64,000 nucleotides of DNA from NCBI RefSeq assembly GCF_004346195.1, contig NZ_SMAK01000001.1:186001-250000 (forward strand). Direction: 5' to 3'. Shown piece by piece: positions 1 through 10,224 of the stretch (position 1 is the stretch's first letter; the number at the start of each line of letters is the position of its first letter). A program made the position numbers and the translations under genes. Source of the stretch: Tepidamorphus gemmatus. GTDB lineage: Bacteria > Pseudomonadota > Alphaproteobacteria > Rhizobiales > Tepidamorphaceae. The notes under the pieces were generated by a model, which ran no database searches, was not told the DNA's origin, and saw only the letters and a list, made by a program, of their open reading frames with translations.

Positions 1-1
1 C

Positions 2-1153
2 CCGATGACGGCGATGCCTCAGCTCGTCGCGGCCTTCCATTCACTGGTTGGCCTGGCCGCGGTGATGGTCGCCGCGGCGGCGCTGTATGCGCCGCAAGCC
101 TTCGGCATCGGCACGCCGGGAGCCATCCACGGGGCGAGCCTCGTCGAAATGTCGATCGGTACCGCGATCGGCGCGATCACCTTCACCGGCTCGATCATCG
201 CCTTCCTGAAGCTCGACGGACGGATGAGCGGAAAACCGATCATGCTGCCGGCCCGGCACCTGATCAACATCGCCCTGGCGGTCGCGATGGTCGTGCTGGT
301 GATCGCCTTCACACGCACGGAGAGCCACGCGGCATTCTGGGTAATCACGCTGATCGCGCTCGCCTTCGGCATCCTGCTGATCATCCCGATCGGCGGGGCC
401 GACATGCCGGTGGTGGTGTCGATGCTCAACTCCTATTCGGGGTGGGCGGCGGCCGGCATCGGCTTCACGCTCGGCAACACCGCGCTGATCATCACCGGCG
501 CGCTGGTAGGCTCGTCGGGCGCCATTCTCAGCTACATCATGTGCAAGGGGATGAACCGGTCGTTCATCTCCGTGATCCTCGGCGGATTTGGCGGCGAGTC
601 GGCCGGCCCGGCCGGTGGCGCCGAGCAGCGACCGGTGAAGCAGGGATCGGCCGAAGACGCGGCCTTCCTGATGAAGAACGCCAGCAAGGTGATCATCGTG
701 CCGGGCTACGGCATGGCGGTCGCCCAGGCGCAGCACGCGCTGCGCGAGATGGCCGACAAGCTGAAGGCGGAAGGCGTCGACGTACGCTATGCCATCCACC
801 CGGTCGCCGGGCGCATGCCCGGTCACATGAACGTGCTGCTCGCCGAGGCGAATGTCCCATATGACGAGGTGTTCGAACTCGAGGACATCAATTCCGAGTT
901 CGCCCAGGCCGACGTCGCGTTCGTGATCGGCGCCAACGACGTGACCAACCCGTCGGCGCGAGACGATCCGTCCTCGCCGATCTACGGCATGCCAATTCTC
1001 GACGTCGACAAGGCGAAGACCGTGCTGTTCGTCAAGCGCTCGCTCGCCTCGGGATATGCCGGCATCGACAATACCCTGTTCTACAAGGACAACACGATGA
1101 TGCTGTTCGGCGACGCCAAGAAGATGGTCGAAGAGATCGTCAAGGCGTTGTGA
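2..1153 (+). CDS. pntB: NAD(P) transhydrogenase subunit beta, 5' part outside the window
   Basis: This is the C-terminal ~383 residues of the membrane beta subunit of the proton-translocating NAD(P)+ transhydrogenase, which couples hydride transfer from NADH to NADP+ to proton entry across the inner membrane. The reading frame is open to the window edge, and the family is about 460 residues, so the true start lies upstream. The first half holds several hydrophobic membrane helices. The second half is the cytoplasmic NADP(H)-binding domain III, with the motif [12 protein letters not shown] near residue 230, [18 protein letters not shown], and the late [20 protein letters not shown] segment, all diagnostic of PntB. 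The partner pntA genes are expected just upstream. Confidence 0.96.
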   Translation, partial: PMTAMPQLVAAFHSLVGLAAVMVAAAALYAPQAFGIGTPGAIHGASLVEMSIGTAIGAITFTGSIIAFLKLDGRMSGKPIMLPARHLINIALAVAMVVLVIAFTRTESHAAFWVITLIALAFGILLIIPIGGADMPVVVSMLNSYSGWAAAGIGFTLGNTALIITGALVGSSGAILSYIMCKGMNRSFISVILGGFGGESAGPAGGAEQRPVKQGSAEDAAFLMKNASKVIIVPGYGMAVAQAQHALREMADKLKAEGVDVRYAIHPVAGRMPGHMNVLLAEANVPYDEVFELEDINSEFAQADVAFVIGANDVTNPSARDDPSSPIYGMPILDVDKAKTVLFVKRSLASGYAGIDNTLFYKDNTMMLFGDAKKMVEEIVKAL

Positions 1154-1346
1154 GGCACGTTGCGGCCGGCGGCCGGGATTTCGGTCGCCGGCACGCTGCC
1201 GAGATCCGGGGGCAGGGCTGGGGCGCTGACGGGCGGATGTCCCGATACGGCCGGATCCGGTAACGGAAACTTATGCTTCCCCGCATATATTGCGCCCTCG
1301 ATGCGGCGCTGTGCATGGGGCATGGTGTCCTTGCAAGGGGGGCAGC

Positions 1347-2627
1347 ATGTCCGGGCTCGAAGCGCTGCGCTGGTTCGCGGCGGCAATCCTGGCGGCAATC
1401 GTCGCAGTTGCCGGCCAGAATGAGGCCGAAGCGGCCAACAATCTCGGCCTGAAGACGTTCCCGTTGACCATCGTCAACAATTCCGGACTGGCCCAGGACA
1501 TGTATGTCTATATCTGGGCTCAGTACGACAACAAGTACTACTATATCTCGAACGTCCAAGGCGACATGACGCAGTTCAGGTCGACGAAAGGCAGGTTCGC
1601 CAGTTTCGGGATCAATGCCGGGACTGCGAAGCGCTTCGTGGTACAACTGCCTCAGCTGTCAGCGGCCCGCGTGACGATTTCCTATGACAAGCCGATGCAG
1701 GTCCTGGTGTCGGCCGCAGGGGCGCCGTCGACGCCGATCGGCTGGTCCAAGTCGGACCCCAACCTCGACACGCTGTTCGACTGGTTCGAATACACCTGGG
1801 CGGATGTCGCTCCCGGTTCGCTTCCGGCGCTTCCGGCCAACTCGACCAGCCTCAATACCAATGCGACGCAGGTCGACATGTTCGGGCTGCCGATGATGAT
1901 CCGGATGACCGGTGTCGATCCCAACAACAAGCCGCAGACGACGGCGGCGGGCTTCAGCACGCCCGACGCGCGCCGCAGCATCGTGACGGCGATGGCCAGG
2001 GCGCCGACGCCCTGGCGCAATCTGGTGGTGAGGAACGCTGGCGGGTTCCCGGTCCGGGTGATCTCCCCCTACAATGGTATCAACTTCGGAACCTTCCCGC
2101 AGAACCAGCTCGCGCCCTACATCGCCAAGGTCTGGAGCCGATACGTGAAACCCGGCCTCACGGCCACCACGAACGCCACCGGCGTCAAAGCAATCTTCAC
2201 CGGACGCATCCAGGACGGCAATCTGGTGTTCAGCATTCCGGCGGTTGCCGGACAGACCGTCACTTTCGCCAAGCCGACCAGCCAGATGGCCTACGAGGGA
2301 TATCTCGGAACGGTTCCGGTCGGAGCCGGTCCCACCCTGCAGGCACAGGCCGCACAGCTTGCCACCTACGTCCAGGCTGCGCTCTTGCGCTCGACCATGC
2401 TGACAGTGCCCGACGTCAGCTCCTGCCCGGGCGTGAAGGCCTACTACGTCAACAATCCCATCAACTGGTATTCGAAGATCATTCACAAGTATGCCTACAG
2501 GAATCAAGCCTACGGGTTCGGCTGGGACGACAACTGCAACCAAGCGTCAGACTACACGGTGTTCAATCCGAAGCGCGTTACGCTCATCATCAACGCCATC
2601 GTTCCTCCGAAGAAGGCGGCGCACTAG
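1347..2627 (+). CDS. secreted beta-1,3-glucanase-like (GH64 / thaumatin-like fold) protein
   Basis: A 426-residue exported protein. The ATG at 1347 is chosen because AAGGGGGG lies just upstream and the following residues make a signal peptide with a hydrophobic core (residues 9-22) and an AEA cleavage-like end. The mature start LTIVNNSGLAQDMYVYIWAQ resembles the first strands of GH64 beta-1,3-glucanase/thaumatin-like proteins. The C-terminal stretch NWYSKIIHKYAYRNQAYGFG followed by WDDNC matches the typical end of that family (YxxYskilH...YGFpyDD). GH64 enzymes cleave beta-1,3-glucans of fungi and some bacteria. I infer only the fold and family; I could not confirm the catalytic Glu/Asp pair. 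It stands alone between pntB and an unknown gene. Confidence 0.72.
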   Translation: MSGLEALRWFAAAILAAIVAVAGQNEAEAANNLGLKTFPLTIVNNSGLAQDMYVYIWAQYDNKYYYISNVQGDMTQFRSTKGRFASFGINAGTAKRFVVQLPQLSAARVTISYDKPMQVLVSAAGAPSTPIGWSKSDPNLDTLFDWFEYTWADVAPGSLPALPANSTSLNTNATQVDMFGLPMMIRMTGVDPNNKPQTTAAGFSTPDARRSIVTAMARAPTPWRNLVVRNAGGFPVRVISPYNGINFGTFPQNQLAPYIAKVWSRYVKPGLTATTNATGVKAIFTGRIQDGNLVFSIPAVAGQTVTFAKPTSQMAYEGYLGTVPVGAGPTLQAQAAQLATYVQAALLRSTMLTVPDVSSCPGVKAYYVNNPINWYSKIIHKYAYRNQAYGFGWDDNCNQASDYTVFNPKRVTLIINAIVPPKKAAH

Positions 2628-2681
2628 GGTTGTTCTTCATGCTGCCGTCGGCGCCGCGCCGGCCGGCGGCGCGGCAAGGCG

Positions 2682-3527
2682 TTGAGCGCGGACCAGAATC
2701 GGGTCGGGCCCCCCGAGCAGACGGACTTCTTCGCCCGGGCGACCGGCTATCCCTATTCCCGGCACCTCTGCCCGGTCCTTTTCGATCCGGCCAGGGGAAC
2801 GCATCCTGCCGAACTGATCAGGCTCGGCGAGCAGGGCGAGGCCGTGCTCGAGGGCCTGGCTCGCCCGATACCTGTGCACGCCGCGACGGTTCGAATCGGT
2901 GCGCGGATCGTCGTGATCGAGAATGCGGTGGTTGTGATCGCGGCCGGATCGAACGCGTCGCCGCACCAGCTCCAGCGCAAGTATGCCGGTCGGGCGGATG
3001 CGCGCCCGATGCTCGTGATGCCCGCCATCGTACATGGGGCCTGCAGCGTCTATTCGGCCCATGTGACCGCTTACGGGTCGATTGCCGCGACGCTTCATCC
3101 CGATCCCGCGGGGAAGAACGGGCTGCACGTGCTGGTGATGCCGGTGACCGAGCTCGCGCCCATGAACGCGACCGAATCGCTCGGCATCAACTATGTCCTG
3201 GCGGCGCCCACAGGGGTTTCGGCGGATGTTGGCGGGCACCGCATCGCGCGGCCGCTCGCCTATGTCTCGCGGCGCGGCGCCCTGACGATCGACGGCCGGC
3301 CGGTGCGGCTGGTCGAGCTCGACGGGGGTGCCGGGGCGCGACCGGCCGCCAGCCAGATCGAGATGCTGAACCGGGCGCGGCGCCTGATGGAATGGCAGGG
3401 ACCGCTGGAGGCATTCGTTGCGGCGATGATCGCCGATCCTGACTATCGCCGGGCGGTGACGTCTCGCCTCGCGGCCGACGCCGTGCCATGGCATCTCGAT
3501 GGGAGCGAGGTGCTGGCCGGATGTTGA
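2682..3527 (+). CDS. conserved hypothetical protein with a GSN motif
   Basis: A 281-residue soluble protein of unknown function, with no signal peptide or membrane helix. The start is a TTG at 2682, 54 bases after the preceding gene, with only a weak GCAAGG in front, so a later start is possible. Visible conserved-looking stretches are AAGSNASPHQLQRKY around residues 88-102, VYSAHVTAYGSIAATL around 124-139, and LAPMNATESLGINYVLAAP around 160-178. The G-S-N segment recalls the substrate-binding motif of the gamma-glutamylcyclotransferase-like fold, but that link is speculative. It runs convergently toward zapA, whose stop is 13 bases away. Confidence 0.7.
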   Translation: MSADQNRVGPPEQTDFFARATGYPYSRHLCPVLFDPARGTHPAELIRLGEQGEAVLEGLARPIPVHAATVRIGARIVVIENAVVVIAAGSNASPHQLQRKYAGRADARPMLVMPAIVHGACSVYSAHVTAYGSIAATLHPDPAGKNGLHVLVMPVTELAPMNATESLGINYVLAAPTGVSADVGGHRIARPLAYVSRRGALTIDGRPVRLVELDGGAGARPAASQIEMLNRARRLMEWQGPLEAFVAAMIADPDYRRAVTSRLAADAVPWHLDGSEVLAGC

Positions 3528-3540
3528 GCGGGACGGCGGC

Positions 3541-3912
3541 TCAGTCCTCGGCGGGCGCTCCGTTGAGCGCAGCGGCGAGCCGTTCGATGCGGCTAGCGGT
3601 CTCGTCCAGGGTGGCGGCCATCCGCTCCTGGGAGTCGGCGAACTGATCGGCGGCAGCCGCCCTCGCCTGGCGCAGGGTCTCCACCTCAGCTTCGAGTGCA
3701 TCGAAGCGACGGCGCAGCTCGCCGAGCTCGTCGCCCATCTCCATCGCCGCCATCAGCAGCAGACGCATGTCGCCAACTTCGCCGAAGCTGGTCTTGTAGC
3801 GCTCGATGCGGGCGTCGATGTCGCGCGCGAGGTCGATCAGGATCTGCTCCTGGCCCTCGTCGCAGCCCATCCGATAGACGCGACTGTTGATCGAAATGGT
3901 CACCTGAGGCAT
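3541..3912 (-). CDS. zapA: cell division protein ZapA
   Basis: A 123-residue protein matching the ZapA family, which binds and bundles FtsZ filaments at the midcell ring. The N-terminal 50 residues carry the typical start MPQVTISINSRVYRMGCDEG, and residues 26-40 hold the LARDIDARI helix. The C-terminal half is a long coiled coil (residues ~60-120) used for tetramer formation, slightly longer than in E. coli ZapA. It follows a DUF4164 coiled-coil gene on the same strand by 39 bases, an arrangement common in Rhizobiales. In many bacteria 6S RNA and 5-formyl-THF cyclo-ligase sit next to zapA, but here those lie near 33.4 kb. Confidence 0.92.
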   Translation of the reverse strand: MPQVTISINSRVYRMGCDEGQEQILIDLARDIDARIERYKTSFGEVGDMRLLLMAAMEMGDELGELRRRFDALEAEVETLRQARAAAADQFADSQERMAATLDETASRIERLAAALNGAPAED

Positions 3913-3951
3913 CGTAACCAGCTCTCCGCCAGCGCCAGGACCGCCCGCACC

Positions 3952-4236
3952 TCAGGCCCCGTCCGTATCGAGAATGGCCCGGATCGTGTCGACGGCGAAG
4001 TCGAGCCGTTTCGAGACTGCACCGGTCGTTGCCTCCAGCCTGGCGACGCGCGCCTGCGCCCGGTCGAGCTCCTGGGCGAGGCGGGAGCGGTCATCCGCGA
4101 GCACGCTGAGCTCCGCTTCGAGGGCGGCGAGGCTGCGATCAGTCTCCTGGCGCCGCCGCACGGCGGCTTCCAGAGCGTCGAGTGCCAGGGCGAGACGCCG
4201 CTGCGCCCGCTCCAACGGGTTGGAGTCGACATTCAT
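3952..4236 (-). CDS. DUF4164-type small coiled-coil protein
   Basis: A 94-residue, almost entirely alpha-helical, charged protein. The ATG at 4236 is preceded on its strand by GGAGG at the right spacing; a longer in-frame reading exists but lacks a ribosome site. Residues ~10-75 form a continuous heptad-like coiled coil rich in Leu, Ala, Glu and Arg. Size, position directly upstream of zapA and helical composition fit the alphaproteobacterial DUF4164 family. The function is not established. The operon context suggests a role at the division site, which is inference. Confidence 0.75.
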   Translation of the reverse strand: MNVDSNPLERAQRRLALALDALEAAVRRRQETDRSLAALEAELSVLADDRSRLAQELDRAQARVARLEATTGAVSKRLDFAVDTIRAILDTDGA

Positions 4237-4660
4237 ACACGGCCTCCCCGTCCGCCGCGCCAGGTTGGTCACCGTTCGGCCAAAGCCGACCGGTTCCCCA
4301 GTCGCATACCGATCAGCCGAACAGAAATCCCAAAGGGTCAACGGATTAGCAGCAAGACATTAGGCTTCGGTGCAAGCACCGGTCAACCGTGCATCCGTGC
4401 CACGCCGCGCGCCGGCGCGCCTGACCGCCGCGCGGCCGGTCTGCGGCGGCCATCCAACGGGCTGCCGCATCGGTGGCGACGGCGCCGCAGCTTGATTGAC
4501 TCGTGGCGGCGAGGTGCTATTCATCGCCGCGCTTCGCGGAACGGGGGCTCGCCCCGTCCCGTCGGACATCGCCGGGAGGCACTTCATCGCGGGCAGCGAA
4601 ATCCCGATCCACCGCCTCCATGACACACAGCAAAGGTGCCGGCTGGCCCATCGGATCCGG
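4237..4660 (+). other. intergenic region between divergent zapA-side and tkt operons
   Basis: About 420 bases without a supported gene. It separates the DUF4164-zapA pair (minus) from the tkt operon (plus). The only element I can support is a sigma70-like promoter for tkt near 4496-4523. The frame of tkt is open upstream of its chosen ATG, but that extension has no ribosome site and is unlike transketolase N-termini. Confidence 0.5.
4496..4523 (+). promoter_or_regulatory. candidate sigma70 promoter of the tkt operon
   Basis: TTGACT at 4496-4501 and TATTCA at 4518-4523 are separated by 16 bases. This is the best -35/-10 pair in the gap and lies ~140 bases upstream of tkt, implying a 5' leader of about 130 bases. 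Confidence 0.42.
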
Positions 4661-6679
4661 ATGACAGAGAAATCCGCACAGGTCGATCACCGCGCGATGG
4701 CCAATGCGATCCGCGCGCTCGCCATGGACGCCGTCGAGGCCGCCAAGTCCGGGCATCCCGGTATGCCGATGGGTGCCGCCGATATTGCGACGGTGCTCTT
4801 CTCCCGATTTCTGAAGTTCGATCCGAAGGCGCCCGACTGGGCCGACCGCGACCGCTTCGTGCTGTCGGCGGGGCACGGGTCGATGCTGCTCTACGCGGTT
4901 CTGCATCTGCTCGGCTACGAGCAGATGACCATCGAGGAGCTCAAGCGGTTCCGCCAGCTCGGCAGCCGCACCCCCGGTCATCCGGAGTATGGTCACGCGC
5001 CGGGTGTGGAGACGACGACCGGGCCACTCGGCCAAGGGCTGGCCACGGCTGTCGGAATGGCCATCGCCGAGCGCCACCTCAATGCCGAGTTCAGCGACGA
5101 CCTGGTCGATCACCGAACCTACGTGCTGGCCGGCGACGGCGACCTGATGGAGGGCGTGAGCCACGAGGCGATCGGACTGGCCGGCCATCTGAAGCTCTCA
5201 CGGTTGATCGTGCTCTACGATGACAATTCGATCTCGATCGACGGAGCACTCGATCTGGCGGAATCCGGTGACGCGCTGAAGCGCTTCGAGGCGGCCGGTT
5301 GGCATGCGGTGCGCATCGACGGGCACGATCCCGAGGCGATTGCCGCCGCCATCGAGGCCGCGCAGGAGTCCGACCGTCCGTCGCTGATCGCCTGCCGCAC
5401 GATCATCGGCTACGGCGCACCGAACAAGCAGGGCACGGCGGCGACGCATGGCGCGCCGCTGGGTGCGGAGGAGGTTGCCGGTGCCCGCAAGGCGCTCGAC
5501 TGGCCCTATCCGCCCTTCGAGATACCGTCCGCTGTCCGCGACGCATGGCGGATCGCCGGACTGCGCAGCGGACAGGCGCGGCGGGCCTGGGAGAAGCGGC
5601 TGGCGGCCGTCGACCGCGAACGGCGCGGCGAATTCGAACGTCGCCTGCGTGGCGAACTGCCGGTGGACCTGGCCACCGCGATCCGCGAGATCAAGGAGCG
5701 TTTTGCCGCCGAACGGCCCGATCACGCCTCGCGCAAGGCGTCCGAAATGGTGCTGAGCGCGATCAATCCGGTGGTTCCGGACACCGTCGGCGGGTCGGCG
5801 GATCTGACCGGATCCAACAACACGCTGACGCCCGGTCTCGGCATTTTCTCAGCGAAGAACTACGCCGGTCGCTACATCCACTACGGGGTTCGCGAGCACG
5901 GCATGGCGGCGGCGATGAACGGCATGGCGCTGCACGGCGGCGTCATCCCGTACGGCGGCACGTTTCTCGTGTTCTCCGACTACAGCCGCCCGGCGATCCG
6001 GCTCGCCGCCCTGATGGGCATCCGCGTCATCCACGTGATGACGCACGATTCGATCGGGCTCGGTGAGGACGGACCGACCCATCAACCGGTCGAGCATCTG
6101 GCCAGTCTCAGGGCAATGCCCAACCTGCTGGTGATGCGTCCCGCCGACGCCATGGAGACCGCCGAATGCTGGCAGCTGGCGCTCGAATCGCGCGCAACAC
6201 CGAGCGTGATCGCGCTGACGCGCCAGAACCTGCCGGCCGTGCGGCATGCATATTCCGACGAGAACCTCTGCGCGCGCGGCGCCTACGAGCTGGTTCCGGC
6301 CTCGGGCAACGCCATGGTCACGGTGTTCGCGTCTGGTTCGGAGGTTTCGATCGCGATCGCGGCGCGCAGCGTGCTGGAGCGCGAGGGCGTACCGACCCGG
6401 GTGGTGTCGGTGCCGTGCTTCGAGCTGTTCGAGGCGCAGCCGCCGGAATACCGCAGGGCAATCCTCGAGGGCACGCCGGTGCGCGTCGCGGTCGAGGCGG
6501 CGGTGGGGTTCGGATGGGAGCGGTTCCTGGGTCGCGATGGCGGATTTGTCGGGATGACCGGCTTCGGGGCGAGCGCACCCTACAAGCAGCTCTACGAGCA
6601 TTTCGGGATCACCGCCGATGCCGTTGTGGCGGAAGCGCGCCGGCGGCTGGCGGCACTCGATCAGGCGATCGAGCCCTGA
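4661..6679 (+). CDS. tkt: transketolase
   Basis: A 672-residue thiamine-diphosphate enzyme moving two-carbon ketol units between sugar phosphates in the pentose phosphate pathway. The ATG at 4661 gives the usual N-terminus ([19 protein letters not shown]). Family signatures are visible: [35 protein letters not shown], the ThDP/Mg motif [13 protein letters not shown] with its downstream Asn, and the pyrimidine-domain stretch [36 protein letters not shown] is present in the variant [17 protein letters not shown]. It is the first gene of a tkt-gap-pgk-fba operon; gap follows after 50 bases. Length and domain order are normal. Confidence 0.97.
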   Translation: MTEKSAQVDHRAMANAIRALAMDAVEAAKSGHPGMPMGAADIATVLFSRFLKFDPKAPDWADRDRFVLSAGHGSMLLYAVLHLLGYEQMTIEELKRFRQLGSRTPGHPEYGHAPGVETTTGPLGQGLATAVGMAIAERHLNAEFSDDLVDHRTYVLAGDGDLMEGVSHEAIGLAGHLKLSRLIVLYDDNSISIDGALDLAESGDALKRFEAAGWHAVRIDGHDPEAIAAAIEAAQESDRPSLIACRTIIGYGAPNKQGTAATHGAPLGAEEVAGARKALDWPYPPFEIPSAVRDAWRIAGLRSGQARRAWEKRLAAVDRERRGEFERRLRGELPVDLATAIREIKERFAAERPDHASRKASEMVLSAINPVVPDTVGGSADLTGSNNTLTPGLGIFSAKNYAGRYIHYGVREHGMAAAMNGMALHGGVIPYGGTFLVFSDYSRPAIRLAALMGIRVIHVMTHDSIGLGEDGPTHQPVEHLASLRAMPNLLVMRPADAMETAECWQLALESRATPSVIALTRQNLPAVRHAYSDENLCARGAYELVPASGNAMVTVFASGSEVSIAIAARSVLEREGVPTRVVSVPCFELFEAQPPEYRRAILEGTPVRVAVEAAVGFGWERFLGRDGGFVGMTGFGASAPYKQLYEHFGITADAVVAEARRRLAALDQAIEP

Positions 6680-6729
6680 GCCGCTGACGGGCGGCGACGG
6701 ATCGGCAGGACAGGACGGGAGACGACGAC

Positions 6730-7740
6730 ATGGCTGTACGGGTGGCGATCAACGGCTTCGGACGCATCGGCAGGCTGGTCCTGCGCGGAATCATCGAGTC
6801 CGGCCGCAAGGACGTCGTTGTGGTCGGCGTCAACGACCTCGGACCGGTCGAGACCAACGCACACCTGCTGCGCTACGACAGCGTGCACGGCCGCTTCCCC
6901 GGCGAGGTCAGGGTGTCCGGCGACACCATGGATGTCGGCCAGGGACCGATCAAGGTCACGGCGATCCGCGACCCGAAGCAACTGCCCTGGAAGGAGCTGA
7001 ACGTCGATGTCGCGCTGGAGTGCACCGGCGTCTTCACCGACCGTGACAAGGCGGCGATGCACCTTGAGGCCGGCGCCAGGCGCGTGCTGGTCTCGGCGCC
7101 CGCCACCAATGCCGATCTGACCGTCGTCTACGGGGTGAACAACGACAAGCTGGAGCCAGGCCACAAGGTCGTCTCCAACGCCTCCTGCACCACCAACTGC
7201 CTCGCTCCTGTGGCCAAGGTGCTGAATGATGCGATCGGCATCGAGAAGGGCTTCATGACCACGGTGCACGCCTATACGGGCGACCAGCCGGTGCTCGACA
7301 CCCTGCACAAGGATCTCTACCGCGCCCGCGCCGCCGCCATGTCGATGATTCCGACCTCGACCGGTGCGGCCAAGGCCGTTGGCCTGGTGCTGCCGGAGCT
7401 GAACGGCAAGCTCGACGGCGTCTCGGTGCGGGTGCCGACGCCGAATGTGTCGATGATCGACTTCAAGTTCGTCGCCCGGCGCCAGACCAGCGTCGAGGAG
7501 GTCAATGCGGCGATCAAGGCGGCGGCCTCGTCGAACACCCTGAAGGGCATCCTCGCCGTTACCGACGAGCCGCTGGTCTCGATCGACCTCAACCACAACC
7601 CTGCCTCATCGACCTTCGCGCTCGACCAGACCAAGGTGATGGACGGCAATTTCGTCCGCGTTCTGTCATGGTACGACAACGAGTGGGGCTTCTCGAACCG
7701 GATGGCCGACACCGCTGTAGCGCTCGGCCGGCTGGGCTGA
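6730..7740 (+). CDS. gap: glyceraldehyde-3-phosphate dehydrogenase, type I
   Basis: A 336-residue homotetrameric glycolytic/gluconeogenic enzyme oxidising glyceraldehyde-3-phosphate to 1,3-bisphosphoglycerate with NAD(P)+. The Rossmann motif NGFGRIGRL is at residues 8-16. The catalytic signature [12 protein letters not shown] contains nucleophile Cys153, and the expected His lies downstream in the HAYTGDQ segment. The end [12 protein letters not shown] is typical. A GACGGGAGA ribosome site precedes the ATG. It sits between tkt and pgk in one transcription unit. Cofactor preference cannot be read from sequence with certainty. Confidence 0.97.
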   Translation: MAVRVAINGFGRIGRLVLRGIIESGRKDVVVVGVNDLGPVETNAHLLRYDSVHGRFPGEVRVSGDTMDVGQGPIKVTAIRDPKQLPWKELNVDVALECTGVFTDRDKAAMHLEAGARRVLVSAPATNADLTVVYGVNNDKLEPGHKVVSNASCTTNCLAPVAKVLNDAIGIEKGFMTTVHAYTGDQPVLDTLHKDLYRARAAAMSMIPTSTGAAKAVGLVLPELNGKLDGVSVRVPTPNVSMIDFKFVARRQTSVEEVNAAIKAAASSNTLKGILAVTDEPLVSIDLNHNPASSTFALDQTKVMDGNFVRVLSWYDNEWGFSNRMADTAVALGRLG

Positions 7741-7747
7741 TCCGGCC

Positions 7748-8956
7748 GTGGCCTCGTTCCGGACGCTCGGCGATATCGACCCGGCCGGCCGCAAGGTCGT
7801 CGTCCGGGCGGATCTCAATGTGCCGGTCCGCGACGGCAAGGTCGGCGACCCGACCCGCATCCAGCGAGCCGCGGAGACGATCCGCGCGCTCCTCGACAAG
7901 GGGGCGGCGGTGCTGGTGCTGTCGCACTTTGACCGGCCGAAGGGCAAGGTCGTGCCCGGGATGTCACTGAGACCGATCGCGGCGGAGCTCGAGAAGGTCG
8001 TCGGCCGGCCAGTGCGATTCGTCGACACCGACTGGCGTGACGGCCGTGCGGCCGCCGCCGCAGCGGCGGCGAAGCCCGGCGATGTGCTGCTGTTCGAGAA
8101 TACCCGCTTCCACCCCGGTGAGGAGGACAACGACGACGCCTTCGCCGCGCAACTCGCCGCCCTCGGCGAGCTGTTCGTCAACGATGCCTTCTCTGCCGCG
8201 CATCGTGCCCACGCTTCGACCGAGGGGATAGCGCGGCATCTGCCGGCCGTCGCCGGCCTGACGATGGCCGCTGAACTGGCGGCGCTGGAAAAGGCGCTGG
8301 TCGCGCCCGAGCGACCGGTGATCGCGATCGTCGGCGGCGCCAAGGTCTCGACAAAGATCGACCTTCTCGAGAATCTTTCGACGAGGGTCGACCAGCTCGT
8401 CATCGGCGGCGGCATGGCCAATACATTCCTTGCCGCGCGGGGCCACAGGATTGGCAAGTCGCTGTGCGAGGCTGACAAGCTCGAGACCGCCCGCAACATC
8501 GAAGGCGCCGCGCGCAGGGCCGGCTGCGAGATCGTGCTGCCGGTCGATGTGGTCGCCGCCAAGGCGTTCGAGGCGCATGCGCCACACCGGGTGTGCGGGC
8601 TCGACGAGGTGGCCGACGACGAGATGATCCTCGACATCGGTCCGCGCACGGTCGCCGACCTGGAGCGCCGCCTGGACAGGGCGCGGACGGTGGTCTGGAA
8701 CGGGCCGTTTGGCGCCTTCGAGCTGGAACCGTTCGACGCGGGGACCAATGCAGTCGCCCGGATCGTGGCACGGCTGACGGCGGCCGGGCGACTGCTTTCG
8801 GTGGCCGGCGGCGGCGACACGGTGGCCGCCCTCAACGCGGCGGCTGTCGCGGACGACTTCTCGTTCGTCTCGACCGCCGGTGGCGCCTTCCTCGAATGGC
8901 TCGAGGGCAAGCCGCTTCCCGGCGTCGAGGCGCTGCGGCCGCGTCAGGCGCGGTAA
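7748..8956 (+). CDS. pgk: phosphoglycerate kinase
   Basis: A 402-residue monomeric kinase that transfers phosphate from 1,3-bisphosphoglycerate to ADP. The start is a GTG only 7 bases after the gap stop, without a separate strong ribosome site, which suggests translational coupling. Signatures are [11 protein letters not shown] near the N-terminus, [12 protein letters not shown]-like [13 protein letters not shown], the nucleotide loop [15 protein letters not shown], and the C-terminal [10 protein letters not shown]. Size matches bacterial PGKs. Confidence 0.97.
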   Translation: MASFRTLGDIDPAGRKVVVRADLNVPVRDGKVGDPTRIQRAAETIRALLDKGAAVLVLSHFDRPKGKVVPGMSLRPIAAELEKVVGRPVRFVDTDWRDGRAAAAAAAAKPGDVLLFENTRFHPGEEDNDDAFAAQLAALGELFVNDAFSAAHRAHASTEGIARHLPAVAGLTMAAELAALEKALVAPERPVIAIVGGAKVSTKIDLLENLSTRVDQLVIGGGMANTFLAARGHRIGKSLCEADKLETARNIEGAARRAGCEIVLPVDVVAAKAFEAHAPHRVCGLDEVADDEMILDIGPRTVADLERRLDRARTVVWNGPFGAFELEPFDAGTNAVARIVARLTAAGRLLSVAGGGDTVAALNAAAVADDFSFVSTAGGAFLEWLEGKPLPGVEALRPRQAR

Positions 8957-8999
8957 CCGATCGAGTGCAAACGACAAGGTAGGGAACGAAGGTGCTGAC

Positions 9000-10025
9000 A
9001 TGAGCGAACGTCTCGAGGATATCGCCCAGGCCTTGGTGGCGGACGGGAAGGGCATTCTCGCCGCCGACGAGAGCTCGGGCACGATCAAGAAGCGGTTCGA
9101 TTCGATCGCGCTGGACTCGACCGAGGAGAACCGGCGCGACTATCGCGAGATGCTGTTCCGGTCGCCGGCGATGAAGACGGCGATCTCCGGCGTCATCCTC
9201 TATGACGAGACGCTGCGCCAGAAGGCTGCCGACGGCACGCCGCTCGTCGATCTCATCAAGGCCGCCGGTGCGGTGCCGGGCATCAAGGTCGACAAGGGCG
9301 CCCAGCCGATGCCCGGCTTTCCGGGCGAGAAGATCACCGAGGGACTCGACGGCCTGCGCGGACGGCTCGAGGAATACCACAAGCTCGGCGCCCGCTTTGC
9401 GAAGTGGAGGGCGGTGATCGATATCGCGGACGGCATTCCGACCTGGGGCTGCGTCAAGGCCAATGCGCACGCGCTCGCCCGCTATGCGGCGCTGTGCCAG
9501 GAGGCCGGACTCGTGCCGATCGTCGAGCCGGAGGTGCTTATGGACGGCCCGACTGCGAGCCACGACATCGACCGCTGCTACGAGGTCACCGAGTGGACCC
9601 TCAACACGGTGTTCGATGAGCTGTTCGAAGCCCGCGTCATGCTGGAGGGCATGGTGCTGAAGCCGAACATGGTGATCGCCGGCAAGAATGCCCCCAAGCA
9701 GGCGAGTGCTGCGGAGGTGGCCGAGAAGACCGTGCGCTGCCTGAAGTCGACGGTTCCCGCCGCGGTTCCCGGCATTGCCTTCCTGTCGGGTGGTCAGTCG
9801 GACGAGCAGGCGACCGAGAATCTGTCGCTGATGAATGCGATGGGGCCGCTGCCGTGGAAGCTCACCTTCTCCTACGGTCGGGCGTTGCAGGCTGCTGCGC
9901 TGAAGGCGTGGGGCGGCAAGCGGGAGAACGTCGCTGCCGCCCAGCGCGCCTTCGATCATCGCGCCAGGATGAACGGACTGGCGGCCAAGGGCCTGTGGCG
10001 CGCCGACCTCGAGACGGCCGCCTGA
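9000..10025 (+). CDS. class I fructose-bisphosphate aldolase
   Basis: A 341-residue Schiff-base aldolase of the eukaryote-like class I family, cleaving fructose-1,6-bisphosphate to two triose phosphates. The start at 9000 follows AGGGAACGAAGG. Diagnostic motifs are GKGILAADESSGTIKKRF near residues 16-33, the segment VPIVEPEVLMDG, and MVLKPNMV, whose Lys221 is the expected Schiff-base residue. The late SGGQSDEQATENL segment is also typical. It closes the tkt-gap-pgk-fba operon. No class II metal-site motif is present. Confidence 0.96.
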   Translation: MSERLEDIAQALVADGKGILAADESSGTIKKRFDSIALDSTEENRRDYREMLFRSPAMKTAISGVILYDETLRQKAADGTPLVDLIKAAGAVPGIKVDKGAQPMPGFPGEKITEGLDGLRGRLEEYHKLGARFAKWRAVIDIADGIPTWGCVKANAHALARYAALCQEAGLVPIVEPEVLMDGPTASHDIDRCYEVTEWTLNTVFDELFEARVMLEGMVLKPNMVIAGKNAPKQASAAEVAEKTVRCLKSTVPAAVPGIAFLSGGQSDEQATENLSLMNAMGPLPWKLTFSYGRALQAAALKAWGGKRENVAAAQRAFDHRARMNGLAAKGLWRADLETAA

Positions 10026-10082
10026 GGTCAAGGGGGGCGGCCGGCTGCTGCCCATGTCCCCGCAGTTTGCCTTCCCGGGCGC

Positions 10083-10206
10083 GTCATCCCGGTCAAACCG
10101 GCAGCCGCGCCGGGGTCAGGGCGCTTCGACCGTGGCCGGCGTTGCCTGCGGACCCCGGACCGCTCTGGGGGTCGTCCGGAGTGACGGGATCCGGCAACGG
10201 GATGAC
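10083..10206. repeat. split REP-like inverted repeat
   Basis: GTCATCCCG at 10083-10091 is exactly complementary to CGGGATGAC at 10198-10206. It belongs to the same CCGGGATGACG-type palindrome family seen at 21245, 35982 and 53609. It lies between convergent fba and the OmpA/MotB-like gene and may help end transcription. No gene is seen in this 199-base gap. Confidence 0.45.
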
Positions 10207-10224
10207 CGGCGGCTGCCGCTGCCT

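Noticed and set aside
41-826. Large antisense ORFs opposite pntB and many other genes
   Set aside because: They are GC-rich shadows of real genes, with Arg/Gly/Ala-rich composition and no ribosome sites or families.
4661-10025. Calvin-cycle (cbb) operon
   Set aside because: tkt-gap-pgk-fba occurs without rbcL/S, prk or cbbR. It reads as a central carbon operon.
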